Positions 1 through 10,000 of a stretch of DNA of 64,000 bases are shown here, one piece after another. Position numbers and translations under genes: made by a program. This DNA comes from an uncultured Psychroserpens sp. (GTDB taxonomy: Bacteria > Bacteroidota > Bacteroidia > Flavobacteriales > Flavobacteriaceae): NCBI RefSeq assembly GCF_947492715.1, contig NZ_CANLNS010000002.1, positions 124,001 to 188,000 on the forward strand. Direction: 5' to 3'. The stretch's first letter is position 1; every line of letters starts with the position of its first letter. The notes under the pieces were generated by a model. The model had not been told where the DNA came from and did not search any database. It saw only the letters and a program-made list of their open reading frames with translations.

Positions 1-630
1 AAGGTAAATTTAGAACAACGTTTGTTATTGTCTCAAATGAATCCTCATTTTACTTATAACGCTCTCAATTCTGTATATAATTTGTTGGATGTTAATTCAA
101 AAAAGGCAAAAACGTATTTATTGAGTTTTTCTAAGCTACTGAGAAGTGTTTTAGAAAACTCTCGTAAGGATTTTATTTCTTTAGAAGAAGAAATAGAGAC
201 ACTAGATAATTATTTAGTATTAAAATCCAAATTGATGGCGAAATTTGAATATGTCATCAATTGTGAACTTACTATTGCTGATATTTTTATTCCGCCAATG
301 TTAATTCAACCCTTTGTAGAAAATGCAATTATTCATGGTATTAGCGCATTGAAAGAGAGCGGCAAGATTGAGATTACTTTTAGTGTTTCTGAAGATAATT
401 CTCAAATTTTGAAGTGTATCATTGTTGATAATGGGGTTGGCTATGCCAATGCAATTCATAAAAAATCAAAAAACAAGCCTTCTATATCTTCCGATATCGT
501 TAATGATAGATTAAAAATCTATGGAGATAAGTTTAAAGTTAATGCTAATTTTCAAATTGTTGATCTCAAAGAAAATGGAGTAGTGTCGGGAACAAAAGTT
601 ATTTTAGAAACACCTATTATAAAAGAATAA
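1..630 (+). CDS. LytS-type sensor histidine kinase, 3' part only
   Basis: The gene enters from the left edge, so the N-terminal membrane part is missing and only the kinase core is visible. The reading frame is open from base 1. It contains the LytS-type His box (NPHFTYN, phospho-acceptor His at residue 16 of the visible part), the N box (ENAIIHG) and a weak G box before NDRLKIYG. This architecture (His_kinase PF06580 plus HATPase) normally phosphorylates a LytTR response regulator. No regulator follows, because the next gene is an unrelated lipoprotein, so its partner must lie upstream or elsewhere. Family call is firm; the stimulus is unknown. Confidence 0.88.
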   Translation, partial: KVNLEQRLLLSQMNPHFTYNALNSVYNLLDVNSKKAKTYLLSFSKLLRSVLENSRKDFISLEEEIETLDNYLVLKSKLMAKFEYVINCELTIADIFIPPMLIQPFVENAIIHGISALKESGKIEITFSVSEDNSQILKCIIVDNGVGYANAIHKKSKNKPSISSDIVNDRLKIYGDKFKVNANFQIVDLKENGVVSGTKVILETPIIKE

Positions 631-677
631 TTTATCCTTAACTAGCTTCATAATAAAGACTTATAAGTTACATTGCT

Positions 678-696
678 ACGTTTAAACTTTAAACGT
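678..696. promoter_or_regulatory. 19-nt perfect palindrome upstream of the lipoprotein gene
   Basis: ACGTTTAAACTTTAAACGT consists of 9-nt arms around a single central C and is an exact inverted repeat. It lies about 100 nt before the lipoprotein start at 794 and about 50 nt after the kinase stop. There is no T-run, so it does not look like a terminator, and a dimeric-regulator operator is the most natural reading. Chance occurrence in AT-rich DNA is possible. Confidence 0.35.
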
Positions 697-793
697 CTAC
701 GTTCAGAATATATATTTTTTCAAATTTTAAGTTAACAGTACTATTGTTAAATATTTAAATCAAACTTAATATTAACACAAGAAACTTTTAAAA

Positions 794-1783
794 ATGAAAA
801 AAACACTTATTTATGGCGTGCTATGTCTCGCACTTTGCTTTTCATGTAACGATGAAATTGACACTCAAGAAACCCCATTATCAAACGAACTAAACCAAAA
901 CCGAATGCTATCGTTTGAAAGTATGGACGATTTAAAAAATACGCTCGACCAGTTTAGTACATTTAATTCAAACGAAGATTATGAAAATTGGTTGTTACAG
1001 CAAGATTTTAAATCTCTTTATAGTTCTGATGTGGTATCCATAGAGGAAAAAGACAATACGCCATATACCTTTTTATTTATTCTAAATGAAAACAAAGAAT
1101 TTAGAGTTGGTGACAAAATCATTACGTATTCAGACAATCTTTTTTACGAGAATAGTATTGATGAATCTGGACATACAATTAAAGAAAATAATGTTATCGG
1201 TCACTTTGAACAAGAATTATCCGAAGTAGGAGAAACAGAACTATCAGGTAACGAAAATAGGTTAATAAGTATCACAAATGGTTCTGAATATAAACCATCA
1301 TCTGCTTGGAGAGAATTTACGAGACAAAAATATTTGACTAACAATTGTAGCGGACTGGTTTACAAGAGTTTGAAGTATAGATTGATTCATTATTTAGCTG
1401 TCGAGAGTGTTACTATTGGCGCCTATACAACGTCTAATCTTAATTTTAGATTACGAATGAGTTATAAAACGAGTTCAGGATGGAAATATAACAATACATC
1501 AACTGGTAGATTATATGATGTGAACTTGTCTGGGTTTGCACTTATAAGGTTACAAAACACAGCAATACCTGGTACTACTAAATATTTTACTTTAGATGAG
1601 CAAAACGGCTGTTTTAATGCGTACAAAGGAACAAAAACATTCCCAATACATAGCTACACATATTTAACAGGGATACCAAATCTATCGTATTATAAATGGG
1701 ACATAAATATTGCGGGTAGTGTAAAGCACCAAGTTAATGGCGATAAAATTCAAAATATTTTTGATACCACAATTAATTGGTAA
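794..1783 (+). CDS. Hypothetical lipoprotein (329 aa)
   Basis: I do not recognise the family. The N-terminus is a clear lipoprotein signal (MKKTLIYGVLCLALCFSC, lipid-modified Cys at about residue 18), so the mature protein should be anchored in the inner or outer membrane. Residues 20-165 are acidic and Asn/Glu-rich. The C-terminal half (about 165-329) is rich in Tyr, Thr and Gly with alternating patterns typical of beta-structure. It stands alone, with a 163-nt leader carrying a 19-nt palindrome and a strong hairpin terminator after the stop. No enzyme motif is visible. Confidence 0.75.
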   Translation: MKKTLIYGVLCLALCFSCNDEIDTQETPLSNELNQNRMLSFESMDDLKNTLDQFSTFNSNEDYENWLLQQDFKSLYSSDVVSIEEKDNTPYTFLFILNENKEFRVGDKIITYSDNLFYENSIDESGHTIKENNVIGHFEQELSEVGETELSGNENRLISITNGSEYKPSSAWREFTRQKYLTNNCSGLVYKSLKYRLIHYLAVESVTIGAYTTSNLNFRLRMSYKTSSGWKYNNTSTGRLYDVNLSGFALIRLQNTAIPGTTKYFTLDEQNGCFNAYKGTKTFPIHSYTYLTGIPNLSYYKWDINIAGSVKHQVNGDKIQNIFDTTINW

Positions 1784-1814
1784 AACTTCTTTAACTATCA
1801 ATTTTAATCTATTT

Positions 1815-1841
1815 AGTGGGAGTTAATAACTCCCACTTTTT
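1815..1841 (+). terminator. Rho-independent terminator of the lipoprotein gene
   Basis: A 10-bp perfect stem (AGTGGGAGTT / AACTCCCACT) around a 3-nt AAT loop is followed directly by a T-run. It sits 32 nt after the lipoprotein stop. The T-run is only on the plus-strand side, so it serves the rightward gene and not the convergent DUF1853 gene. Confidence 0.85.
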
Positions 1842-1873
1842 ATGTGAAAAAACTATAGTTCAACTCTTTAATT

Positions 1874-2686
1874 TTACCACCACAACAAAAAACATTTCGA
1901 TAAGTCTTGGCTATCGTTTTTAAGCCAAAACAAAGGTGATTGTTGGTTATTGAGATAAGTTGAAGCACTGTCCTTAAATCGTTTATAATCTAGCCATTCT
2001 ATCGTATCACTAGGGTCAAGAAACCAGTCGAGTTTAGGAGGTATGTAGAATACACAATTTTGAAACAGCTCTAGTTCGTAATGGTGTATGTAAAACCCAT
2101 AAACACACTCTTTATTTAAATTTTCAAAATTCACACTCTTGTTGTATGGTACAAAAAGTTGTGCTTTAAAAAGTACCTGTTGCTCAAAATTTAAATGGTC
2201 AAGTTTTAACTGAGACAAGGTACTACTACACTCACTAGAATAGAGTAGAGGCAACTGCTTTTGTTTTAGTTTATTCAGTTTCTCAATAAGACTGTCTTTT
2301 CTATTAGGACCAATCCAGCAATCAATTTCCGTTCGGCCTAACGTGTCATCATACACATAAAACTTGTAAACGATTTCAAGATGTATTGGTTGTTTATCTT
2401 TGCGGATTAAAACATCTAATTCGCCGAGTGTTTGGCTACCTTTTTGAATTTGAATATTCTCTGCCAATAATGTAATTGTTGGGTCGGTTTCTAACTGATT
2501 AAAAACAAATTGTTCGGCCAATTGCCCTAATCTAAGTTGACGCTCTAATGTCCGAAGAAAAGGGAAAGATGTGGTTATTGGAATGTCAAATTGCACGAGT
2601 TCGGAAACCAAGTTGTTTTTCCAAAGCAATGGCGTTTTGCAATACGATTGGTAGAGGTTTTGGAGATGTTTTGGTTCGATGTGCAT
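1874..2686 (-). CDS. DUF1853 family protein
   Basis: 270 aa, cytoplasmic, no signal peptide. The order of conserved blocks matches DUF1853: an N-terminal helical part (LYQSYCKTPLLW), then the core GELDVLI ... HLEIVYKFYVY ... DCWIGPNRKDSLIEKL. The acidic ELD plus the E-x-x-x-K pattern resembles a PD-(D/E)xK-like nuclease fold; that is an inference and not an established activity. It is transcribed divergently from the DEAD-box helicase with only 75 nt between the starts, so the two promoters must overlap. Function is unknown. Confidence 0.8.
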   Translation of the reverse strand: MHIEPKHLQNLYQSYCKTPLLWKNNLVSELVQFDIPITTSFPFLRTLERQLRLGQLAEQFVFNQLETDPTITLLAENIQIQKGSQTLGELDVLIRKDKQPIHLEIVYKFYVYDDTLGRTEIDCWIGPNRKDSLIEKLNKLKQKQLPLLYSSECSSTLSQLKLDHLNFEQQVLFKAQLFVPYNKSVNFENLNKECVYGFYIHHYELELFQNCVFYIPPKLDWFLDPSDTIEWLDYKRFKDSASTYLNNQQSPLFWLKNDSQDLSKCFLLWW

Positions 2687-2735
2687 GTCACGTCGAAATT
2701 ACGAATATTAATTCTGAAAGATTACAGAATAACAA

Positions 2736-2743
2736 TACCTTTG
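2736..2743 (+). promoter_or_regulatory. Bacteroidota -7 element for the DEAD-box helicase
   Basis: TACCTTTG matches the Bacteroidota -7 consensus TAnnTTTG and lies 19 nt before the ATG at 2762. Only a partial TTCTG is seen at the -33 distance. Its position argues that the helicase starts at 2762 and not at in-frame codons farther upstream. Confidence 0.45.
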
Positions 2744-2761
2744 TGCGATAATAATAAAATT

Positions 2762-3883
2762 ATGGATAAGACATTTTTCGATTTAGGAATTTCAAAACCT
2801 TTTATAAAAGGTTTAAAAGAACTCGAAATAAAAACACCAACACAAATACAGGAAGAAGCCATACCTGTATTGTTAAAAAATGATACCGATTTTATAGGTT
2901 TAGCCCAAACAGGAACTGGTAAAACAGCAGCTTATGGTTTGCCTATACTTGAGAATATAAACCCAAAAGAAGATCACGTTCAGGCTTTAATATTGGCGCC
3001 TACGCGAGAATTAGTGCAACAAATACAAAAGCAGCTGTTCAAGTTTACAAAATATTGTGACGCAAAGATTTTTTCTGAAGGTGTCTATGGTGGAGAAAAA
3101 ATGGATATCCAATTAAAACGCTTACAACGAACTACGCATGTTATTGTCGCTACTCCAGGACGTTTATTAGATTTTATTGAACGCGGTGAAGTGAATATTA
3201 AACAAATTGAGACTCTAGTTTTAGATGAGGCAGATGAAATGCTAAGCATGGGTTTTAAACAAGATTTAAACAAGATCTTAAAATATACAACAGGAACAAG
3301 ACATACTTGGTTGTTTTCGGCAACGATGCCAGAAGAGATTCAAAAAATTATACGAACCTACATGTCTTCGGATGCTGTTAGAGTTGAAATAGACAGAAAT
3401 AGTATTGTAAACGCAAATATTTCTCATCATTATATTGTAACGTCTATAAAAGAAAAGGCCAACATTATCACGAGATTATTAGATGGTTATAATAATGATA
3501 GAGGCATTATTTTTTGCAGAACAAAGGCAGGAACAAACCAGCTTACTGAAATTTTAAAGAATGAAGGGTTTTCAGTAGACGCCCTTCAAGGGGACATGCA
3601 GCAAAAGGAGCGTGATAAAGTGATGAGAGCGTTCAAAAATGAATCGTTACAATATTTAGTATCTACTGATGTTTCTGCGAGAGGTATTGACGTCAATAAT
3701 CTGGCATTTGTTATTCACCATCAGTTGCCAGATCAATTAGAATATTATACACACAGAAGTGGTCGAACAGCTAGAGCTGGAAAAACAGGAGAGTCCATTG
3801 CCTTAATTATTTCAGGAGAAGAACAAAATATTCAAGGGATTCAAAAAACGCTAGGCATAAAGTTTAAGCAAAAGACTTTATAA
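2762..3883 (+). CDS. DEAD-box ATP-dependent RNA helicase
   Basis: 373 aa from the ATG at 2762. The frame is open 57 codons farther upstream, but that stretch overlaps the divergent DUF1853 gene, and the DEAD-box homology starts with MDKTFFDLGIS. Motifs in order: Q motif (TPTQIQEEAIP), Walker A AQTGTGKT, PTRELVQQI, DEAD within VLDEADEML, SAT, STDVSARGID and HRSGRTARAGKTG. Both RecA-like lobes are complete, and there is almost no C-terminal extension, unlike longer RhlE/DeaD relatives. Such helicases unwind RNA in ribosome assembly or mRNA turnover; the exact substrate cannot be read from the sequence. Confidence 0.95.
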   Translation: MDKTFFDLGISKPFIKGLKELEIKTPTQIQEEAIPVLLKNDTDFIGLAQTGTGKTAAYGLPILENINPKEDHVQALILAPTRELVQQIQKQLFKFTKYCDAKIFSEGVYGGEKMDIQLKRLQRTTHVIVATPGRLLDFIERGEVNIKQIETLVLDEADEMLSMGFKQDLNKILKYTTGTRHTWLFSATMPEEIQKIIRTYMSSDAVRVEIDRNSIVNANISHHYIVTSIKEKANIITRLLDGYNNDRGIIFCRTKAGTNQLTEILKNEGFSVDALQGDMQQKERDKVMRAFKNESLQYLVSTDVSARGIDVNNLAFVIHHQLPDQLEYYTHRSGRTARAGKTGESIALIISGEEQNIQGIQKTLGIKFKQKTL

Positions 3884-3948
3884 AATGTTAAAAAACAACT
3901 AGATAACACACTTTATTCGTATCTTAAAGGCACTAAAATCATATTGCT

Positions 3949-4494
3949 ATGAGAGCTAAATATTTAATCACACTTTTTATTAGTTGTTTTTTGTTATCCT
4001 GTAGTTCTACAAAGACAAGTATCTCACAAGAGCAAATAGATGTCTTAGATGCTTTGGTTGCAGGGAAATCATTTATTATCAAATCAGATTATGCGATTCC
4101 GCAATCTTCTAGTGGTTTACAGGCACTTCAAAATGCAGGTTTATTAGCACCTGGCGATGCCAATGCTGGTCGTTTTAGTCTTATAGGAAATCCTAATCAT
4201 CTCAAATTATCTAACGATGATATAGATTCTTATTTACCATATTTTGGAGAACGTCAGATGGTTACTAGTAGAACAGGGAATGGGAGCATAGAATTTAAAA
4301 ATGGTATTAAAGATTACGAAGTTTTAAAACGTGATAACAACTCTTATGTTATAAAATTTAAGGCTAAAAGTCATAATGAAAACTTTAATGTTGTTGTGAC
4401 ATTGTTTCCTAGTCTAAGAAGTGAGATCATGCTTAAAGGCGCCAAACGATTTCCTATTCGCTATACAGGTAAAGTTGAGCCTATTTCGGAATAA
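3949..4494 (+). CDS. DUF4251 domain lipoprotein
   Basis: 181 aa with a lipoprotein signal (MRAKYLITLFISCFLLSCSS; Cys at about residue 18). The mature part carries the DUF4251 hallmarks: a SFIIKSDYAIPQSS start, then KLSNDDIDSYLPYFGERQ, an IEFKNGIKDYEV segment and an IKFKAKSHNENFNVVVTLFPS beta stretch. The family is common in Bacteroidota and has no assigned activity. The stop is 2 nt from the stop of the convergent response regulator, leaving no space for a separate terminator. Confidence 0.88.
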   Translation: MRAKYLITLFISCFLLSCSSTKTSISQEQIDVLDALVAGKSFIIKSDYAIPQSSSGLQALQNAGLLAPGDANAGRFSLIGNPNHLKLSNDDIDSYLPYFGERQMVTSRTGNGSIEFKNGIKDYEVLKRDNNSYVIKFKAKSHNENFNVVVTLFPSLRSEIMLKGAKRFPIRYTGKVEPISE

Positions 4495-4496
4495 AG

Positions 4497-5195
4497 TTAT
4501 TTTAATAAGTCATTAATATTGGCCTTATATAATTTGCCAATTGGAACGATAGCATCTTTAAGATGAATTCTATTGCCTTCAATACGAGATATATGCGTTT
4601 TGGCAACCACAAAGGACTTGTGTACTTGTAAAAACTCGTTACTTGACAATGAATCTAACATATCAGAAATTTTTTCTCGAACAGTAATGGTATCATCGTT
4701 TGTTACCACTTTCGTGTAATTGCCAGAGGCTTCAATGTATAATATATCTGAAATATCAACTTGAATGTAACTCTTGTTTTGCCTTAAAAAGATTTGACCA
4801 GTACTAGTTTTATGATCATGTACTGCCGATACATTCGCTGTGGTGTTAGATTCTGATACTTTATTTACGGCTTTTAAAAATCGTTCGAAACTGAACGGTT
4901 TTAATAAATAATCTACAACATTAAGTTCAAACCCTTCTAACGCAAATTCGCTATACGCTGTTGTTACTATAACTTTAGGAGGAGAAGGCAAGGTTTTTAA
5001 AAACTCAAACCCTTTTAACTTGGGCATATTGAGGTCCAAAAAAATGAGGTCAACATTAGTTTTGCTAAGATAATCTAAGGCTTCTATGGCGTCATAACAA
5101 TCTGTCATGTGTTCCATATTTGGTAACATGTCGCAATAGTTTTTAATAATGTCATGAGCAATATGCTCGTCATCAATAATGATATATTTTATCAT
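4497..5195 (-). CDS. LytTR family response regulator
   Basis: 232 aa. The receiver domain (1-120) has the acidic pair DDE at 8-10, phospho-acceptor D54 in IFLDLNMP, TTAYSEFALEGFE and the conserved Lys in YLLKPF. The C-terminal LytTR DNA-binding domain (about 130-232) includes DILYIEASGNYTKVVT and FLQVHKSFVVAKTHI. It overlaps the upstream kinase gene by 4 nt, so the pair is co-transcribed and probably translationally coupled. The ABC transporter/M1 peptidase operon is transcribed divergently from the kinase and is a plausible target (inference). Confidence 0.95.
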   Translation of the reverse strand: MIKYIIIDDEHIAHDIIKNYCDMLPNMEHMTDCYDAIEALDYLSKTNVDLIFLDLNMPKLKGFEFLKTLPSPPKVIVTTAYSEFALEGFELNVVDYLLKPFSFERFLKAVNKVSESNTTANVSAVHDHKTSTGQIFLRQNKSYIQVDISDILYIEASGNYTKVVTNDDTITVREKISDMLDSLSSNEFLQVHKSFVVAKTHISRIEGNRIHLKDAIVPIGKLYKANINDLLK

Positions 5196-5992
5196 AATTT
5201 TGAAATTGTGAGTTGTGCCTCAAAAACGTCATTCTCCTTTGAAAATGATAAGTGATGTTGTTTTGGATATACCAATTCCAATCGACGTTTAAGATTGTCT
5301 AAACCAATACCTCCTTGTTCATTATCAATGGCATTGTCAAAGTTGTTTTTAACCTCGAAATGCACCTGATTATTTTTAGCAGTCATTGTGATGTAAACAT
5401 AGGCATTCTCTCTTAAATTTTCTACACCATGCTTAAATGCATTTTCTACTAATATGATAAATAGAAGCGGCATTATTTGATAATCGTTATCTTTTATATC
5501 GTCATTAAACTGAATATCTATCGTTTTATGATAACGCATTTTATGAAGTTCAATATAGTTTTTCAAATACGTTATTTCTTCAGAAAGCAATACCGTTTCT
5601 TTTTGTCCATCATAAATACTATAGCGCATCATATCAGACAATTTTAATATGAGTTCTTGTGCCTTTTTAGAATCCTTATCTACCAAACCATAAAGGTTAT
5701 TAAGCATATTAAAAAAGAAGTGAGGGTTTACCTGACTTTTTAAATGCATTAACTCGGTTTTTGCTTTTTCATGTTTCAACCTGATAATGGACCTTATCTG
5801 TTTAAATATCCAATAGGCTATAGATACAAATAGAAATAGGAAATATAATAAACCAAAAATTCCAAAAGCCTCATTGTCTCCAAATGCGTCATTAAAAATG
5901 ACAATTAGCAGCCCAATGATGATAAGCGTTACTCTGTACAAACGCTTTATTAATGGTTTTCTATGTTCTGGAATTTTAAAAATCATAGTCAA
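5192..5992 (-). CDS. LytS-type sensor histidine kinase
   Basis: 266 aa, short for the family. Two membrane segments (about 20-33 and 43-62) are separated by a very short loop, so there is no real extracytoplasmic sensor domain. A linker then leads to the His box VNPHFFFN (H91), the N box ENAFKHG (N184) and the G box GGIGLDNLKRRL. ATG codons at 5992 and 5986 are both possible starts. It forms an operon with the downstream LytTR regulator through a 4-nt overlap. With so little sensor, it may read membrane state or a partner protein such as the adjacent transporter. Confidence 0.93.
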   Translation of the reverse strand: MTMIFKIPEHRKPLIKRLYRVTLIIIGLLIVIFNDAFGDNEAFGIFGLLYFLFLFVSIAYWIFKQIRSIIRLKHEKAKTELMHLKSQVNPHFFFNMLNNLYGLVDKDSKKAQELILKLSDMMRYSIYDGQKETVLLSEEITYLKNYIELHKMRYHKTIDIQFNDDIKDNDYQIMPLLFIILVENAFKHGVENLRENAYVYITMTAKNNQVHFEVKNNFDNAIDNEQGGIGLDNLKRRLELVYPKQHHLSFSKENDVFEAQLTISKL

Positions 5993-6159
5993 TATTAATT
6001 AAATAAAAATCGGCTAACAAATAAGTTGATAAACAGATGTGCGTAAGTGACAAACTCATAGATAGTAGTGACCAAGTTCTTTTATAGCGTTTAAAATTAC
6101 TTATGTCACGCGCTCAGTGTTTTACATCCCTATTTCTTTTTTCTATTTGAAGTGATTTA

Positions 6160-6167
6160 TACGTTTG
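6160..6167 (+). promoter_or_regulatory. Bacteroidota -7 element for the ABC transporter operon
   Basis: TACGTTTG fits TAnnTTTG and lies 26 nt before the ATG at 6194, giving a leader of about 20 nt. No good TTTG is seen at the -33 distance, so the site may depend on an activator. The divergent LytTR regulator is a candidate. Confidence 0.4.
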
Positions 6168-6193
6168 CCCATATCAATTAAAAAACGATCAGT

Positions 6194-7087
6194 ATGAAAC
6201 TCATTATTGACAATCTATCTAAAACCTATTCAAATGGCATTAAAGCGCTCCAAAACATTTCTTTAGAAATTCCTCAGGGCATGTTTGGTTTACTTGGACC
6301 AAATGGCGCAGGTAAATCCACGCTAATGCGAACCATTGCTACGCTGCAAGAAGCAGATCAGGGTTCTATTTTTTTAGACGATATAGATGTTTTAAATCAA
6401 AAAAATGAGTTGCGGCAAGTTTTAGGGTATTTACCACAACAGTTTGGTTTATACCCTAAAATATCTGCTGAAGTATTGCTAAATCATTTTGCTGTATTAA
6501 AGGGTATTTCAGAGAAAGGAGAGCGTAATGACTTGGTTAAGGCTTTACTACAAAAAACAAATTTATATGATGTTAGAAAACAAAATCTAAGCGGTTATTC
6601 TGGTGGTATGAAGCAACGTTTTGGTATTGCTCAAGCACTTTTGAACAATCCAAAGTTACTCATTGTTGATGAGCCTACTGCTGGTTTAGACCCTGTTGAG
6701 CGGAACCGATTTTATAATGTACTGAGCGAATTGGGAGAACGTACTGTGGTCATTTTATCTACTCATATTGTAGATGATGTTAAAGAACTTTGTACCAATA
6801 TGGCGATTATAAATCAGGGTCAGGTATCGCTAAAAGGAAATCCATTAAAAATAATTGAAGAGTTAAAAGGAAAGGTTTATAAAAAAACAATTGAAAAATC
6901 TGAATTAGAATCTTATCGACAGCATTATCAGGTTATAAGTGAAAAGCTATTTCTTGGTCAGCCAACTATTCATATCATTAGTGATGTGAATCCTGGAAAT
7001 GGTTTTTCCCTTATCAATGCCGAATTGGAAGATGTATACTTCGCACAAATTTTTAATCAAAACACTAACCTTAAAACCATTTCTTAA
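6194..7087 (+). CDS. ABC transporter ATP-binding protein
   Basis: 297 aa, cytoplasmic. Walker A is GPNGAGKST (about 35-43), the Q-loop region is LPQQFGLYP, the signature is SGYSGGMKQRFG, Walker B with catalytic Glu is LLIVDEPTAGLDP, and the switch His is in LSTHIVDD. The ATPase core ends near residue 220, and a C-terminal extension of about 75 residues follows, as usual for ABC-2 type exporters. The stop is 2 nt before the start of the permease/M1 peptidase, so the two form one operon and presumably one complex. Substrate unknown. Confidence 0.95.
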   Translation: MKLIIDNLSKTYSNGIKALQNISLEIPQGMFGLLGPNGAGKSTLMRTIATLQEADQGSIFLDDIDVLNQKNELRQVLGYLPQQFGLYPKISAEVLLNHFAVLKGISEKGERNDLVKALLQKTNLYDVRKQNLSGYSGGMKQRFGIAQALLNNPKLLIVDEPTAGLDPVERNRFYNVLSELGERTVVILSTHIVDDVKELCTNMAIINQGQVSLKGNPLKIIEELKGKVYKKTIEKSELESYRQHYQVISEKLFLGQPTIHIISDVNPGNGFSLINAELEDVYFAQIFNQNTNLKTIS

Positions 7088-7089
7088 TC

Positions 7090-10000
7090 ATGTGGTACAA
7101 CATTTTTAAATTTGAAATTCAATATCGAATTAGACGAGCAGATACTTATGTATTCTTTTTGTTTTTATTTCTGTTTTCTATTGTAGGTGTGGACTTTGTT
7201 TTTCAAGGTGTCGATTTAGGTGTTTTGAAAAAGAATTCCCCAATTGTTGTTGCTAAAGCTATGGGAGCAATTACCGGAATTTTTATGATTTTGGCATCAA
7301 TGATTATGGGCGTTTCGGTGTTGCGGGATTTTGAGTATGAGATTGCATCGCTAATGTTCTCAACGCCTATACGTAAGAAAGATTATTTGATGGGTAGATT
7401 CTTAGGTTCTTTTGCCATTTTAGTTATAGTATTTAGTGGAGTTTTCTTTGGATTGATGCTTGGAGAGTTTATGCCATGGCATAAACCAGATGATTTACTA
7501 CCTTTCAATATATTAACCTATTTGAGCGCATTTGTTCAAGTCACACTACCAATTCTATTTTTTGGAGCAGCATTGTTTTTTGTCTCTGGAACACTTAGTA
7601 GGAAGCTGGTCGTTGTATACACTCAAGGTATTATCTTTTTTGTTATGTTCATGCTTACCAAAGCAATTACTAACGATACCATTCAGGCCATTTTAGACCC
7701 TTTTTCATTAACTACATTAACGCTAATAACAGACGCTTGGACGCCATCTGAAAAGTGTATACAAAGCATTCCTTTTATTGGCTTATTGTTAATAAATAAA
7801 TTGGTTTGGATAACATTGGGATTAATTATTTTGTTTTATGGCTATAAAAAGTTTAACCTCAGTAGCGTTAAAAAAGGACAGCCAAAGTCTAAACGTGTTC
7901 AAACTTTAGATGCAGGAAAAAGTTATGACAGTCGTTTAATTAAAGTACCGAATACTAAGGTGCAAACTAGTATAGCAGGCAAATGGAAACAACTAAGACA
8001 TTTTTCATGGTTTTATTTTGTGAGCATTTTTAAACAACCTTCGTTTTGGGGGATTGTTATTTGTGGTATGATTATCATTTTAATTAACTCTGTTAACCTT
8101 GGAACTGTATATGGCGTAGATAGTTATCCTGCTACATATTTTATTGTAGAAGAACTCCAAGAAACATCAATTTACTTTTTTATTATCATCATGGTATTTT
8201 ATTCTGGAGAATTGATGTGGAAAGAAAGAGGTGCGAAATTAAATCTGATTTATGATGCCACCGGAATGTCTAGTTTTATGAATGTTTTAGGGAAGTACAT
8301 TGGATTAAACCTTATATATATCGTATTGATGTTGGCCTTGATTTTATCGGGAGTTATTTTTCAAACGCTGAATGGCTATTATAATTACGAATTTCAAGTC
8401 TACTTTTATGGCTTCTTTTTAGAAATATTACCCTTTTTAGCATTATACACATGTTTGTCTTTTTTTGTGCAGGCTCTTGTTAATCATAAGTTTATTGGAA
8501 TTATGATTGTTACTGTAGTATTCATTTTAATAGTCTTCTTAGGTGTGCTAGGTTTTAATCATAACCTTTACTTATTTGGTGGAAGTTCCCTAGGAAGTTA
8601 TTCTGATATGAATGGTTATGGTGATTTTTTAAAACCATATCTCTTTATTAAAACGTATTGGATGCTATTTGGAATATTACTCCTTGTTATCTCTTCATTG
8701 CTCTTAGTGAGAGGAATGGAGACTCAATTATTGAGGCGTATTAAGATGATTAGACATAAGGTGAGTACACGTCTTATGAAATTTAGCAGCGGCGTTACAA
8801 TAGCATTCATTATACTTGGCAGCTTTATTTTTTATAACACCAATGTTTTAAACATCTATTGGACGGATGCGGACGCTGTAGATTTTAGAATAGCCTATGA
8901 AAAAACACTCAAAAAATTTGAATATATCCCACAACCAAAACTGGTAGATGTTTATATGAAACTTGAGTTATATCCTGAGTTGAGACACTATGTGGCCGAA
9001 GGTCAATATATCTTAAAAAATGCAACAGACCATGTCATTAAAGAGGTTCATATTCAAAAACAAATTGAATCGAATACTACGCTAGACAATGTCACTTTTG
9101 AAGGCGGCTCAACTCCAAACAATACCTATAAAACATATGATTATGTTATTTATGAATTACAAAACGCATTGCAACCAGGAGATTCGGTTAAAATGAACTT
9201 TAAGCAAACCTATAGAACTAGAGGTTTTCAGCACGATGCTTCTAATGAGAACATTGTAGAGAATGGTACATTTTTTAATAATAATGATTTCCCAAGTATT
9301 GGTTACAATAAAAAATATGAACTTAATGATAGTGATGATCGTGCAGACAATAATTTACCAAAGCGATTAAATAAAGCAAGTAGAGAAGATTATAATGAAT
9401 TAGGTATAGCGCGTTCAGGAAGCGATTCTGATGGTATTCAACTCGAAATGATTGTTGGCACTCATAAAGATCAAACGGCTATTGTCCCTGGTAATTTATT
9501 ACGACAATGGACAGAAAATGACCGAAACTACTTTCACTATAAAACAGACCAGACTATCATTAATTTTTATGCTGTTGTTTCTGGTGAGTACATTACTAAA
9601 AAGGGAATATGGACACCTAGTTCATCCATAGATATTAATCCGGTAAACCTAGAAATTTATTATCATGAAGGTCATGATTATAATGTCGATAGAATGATGA
9701 CATCTATGCAATCATCATTAGCATATTTTAGTAAGAATTTTGGGCCGTATCAATATGAACATCTTAGAATAATGGAATTCCCCAGATATGCTCAATTTGC
9801 ACAATCATTTCCTGGAACTGTACCTTTTTCAGAATCGATAGGATTTATATTAGATATTGATGATCATACTGATGTTGACATGGCTTTTTATGTTACAGCA
9901 CATGAAATTGCACACCAATGGTTTGGAATGCAAGTAGAGGCAGCAAATGTTAAAGGCAAACATTTCATCTTAGAGACATTATCTCAATATGCAGCTGTAA

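Noticed and set aside
2548-2751. Plus-strand frame of 67 codons opposite the DUF1853 gene
   Set aside because: It lies antisense to a gene with clear family motifs and has no recognisable domain; treated as a shadow frame.
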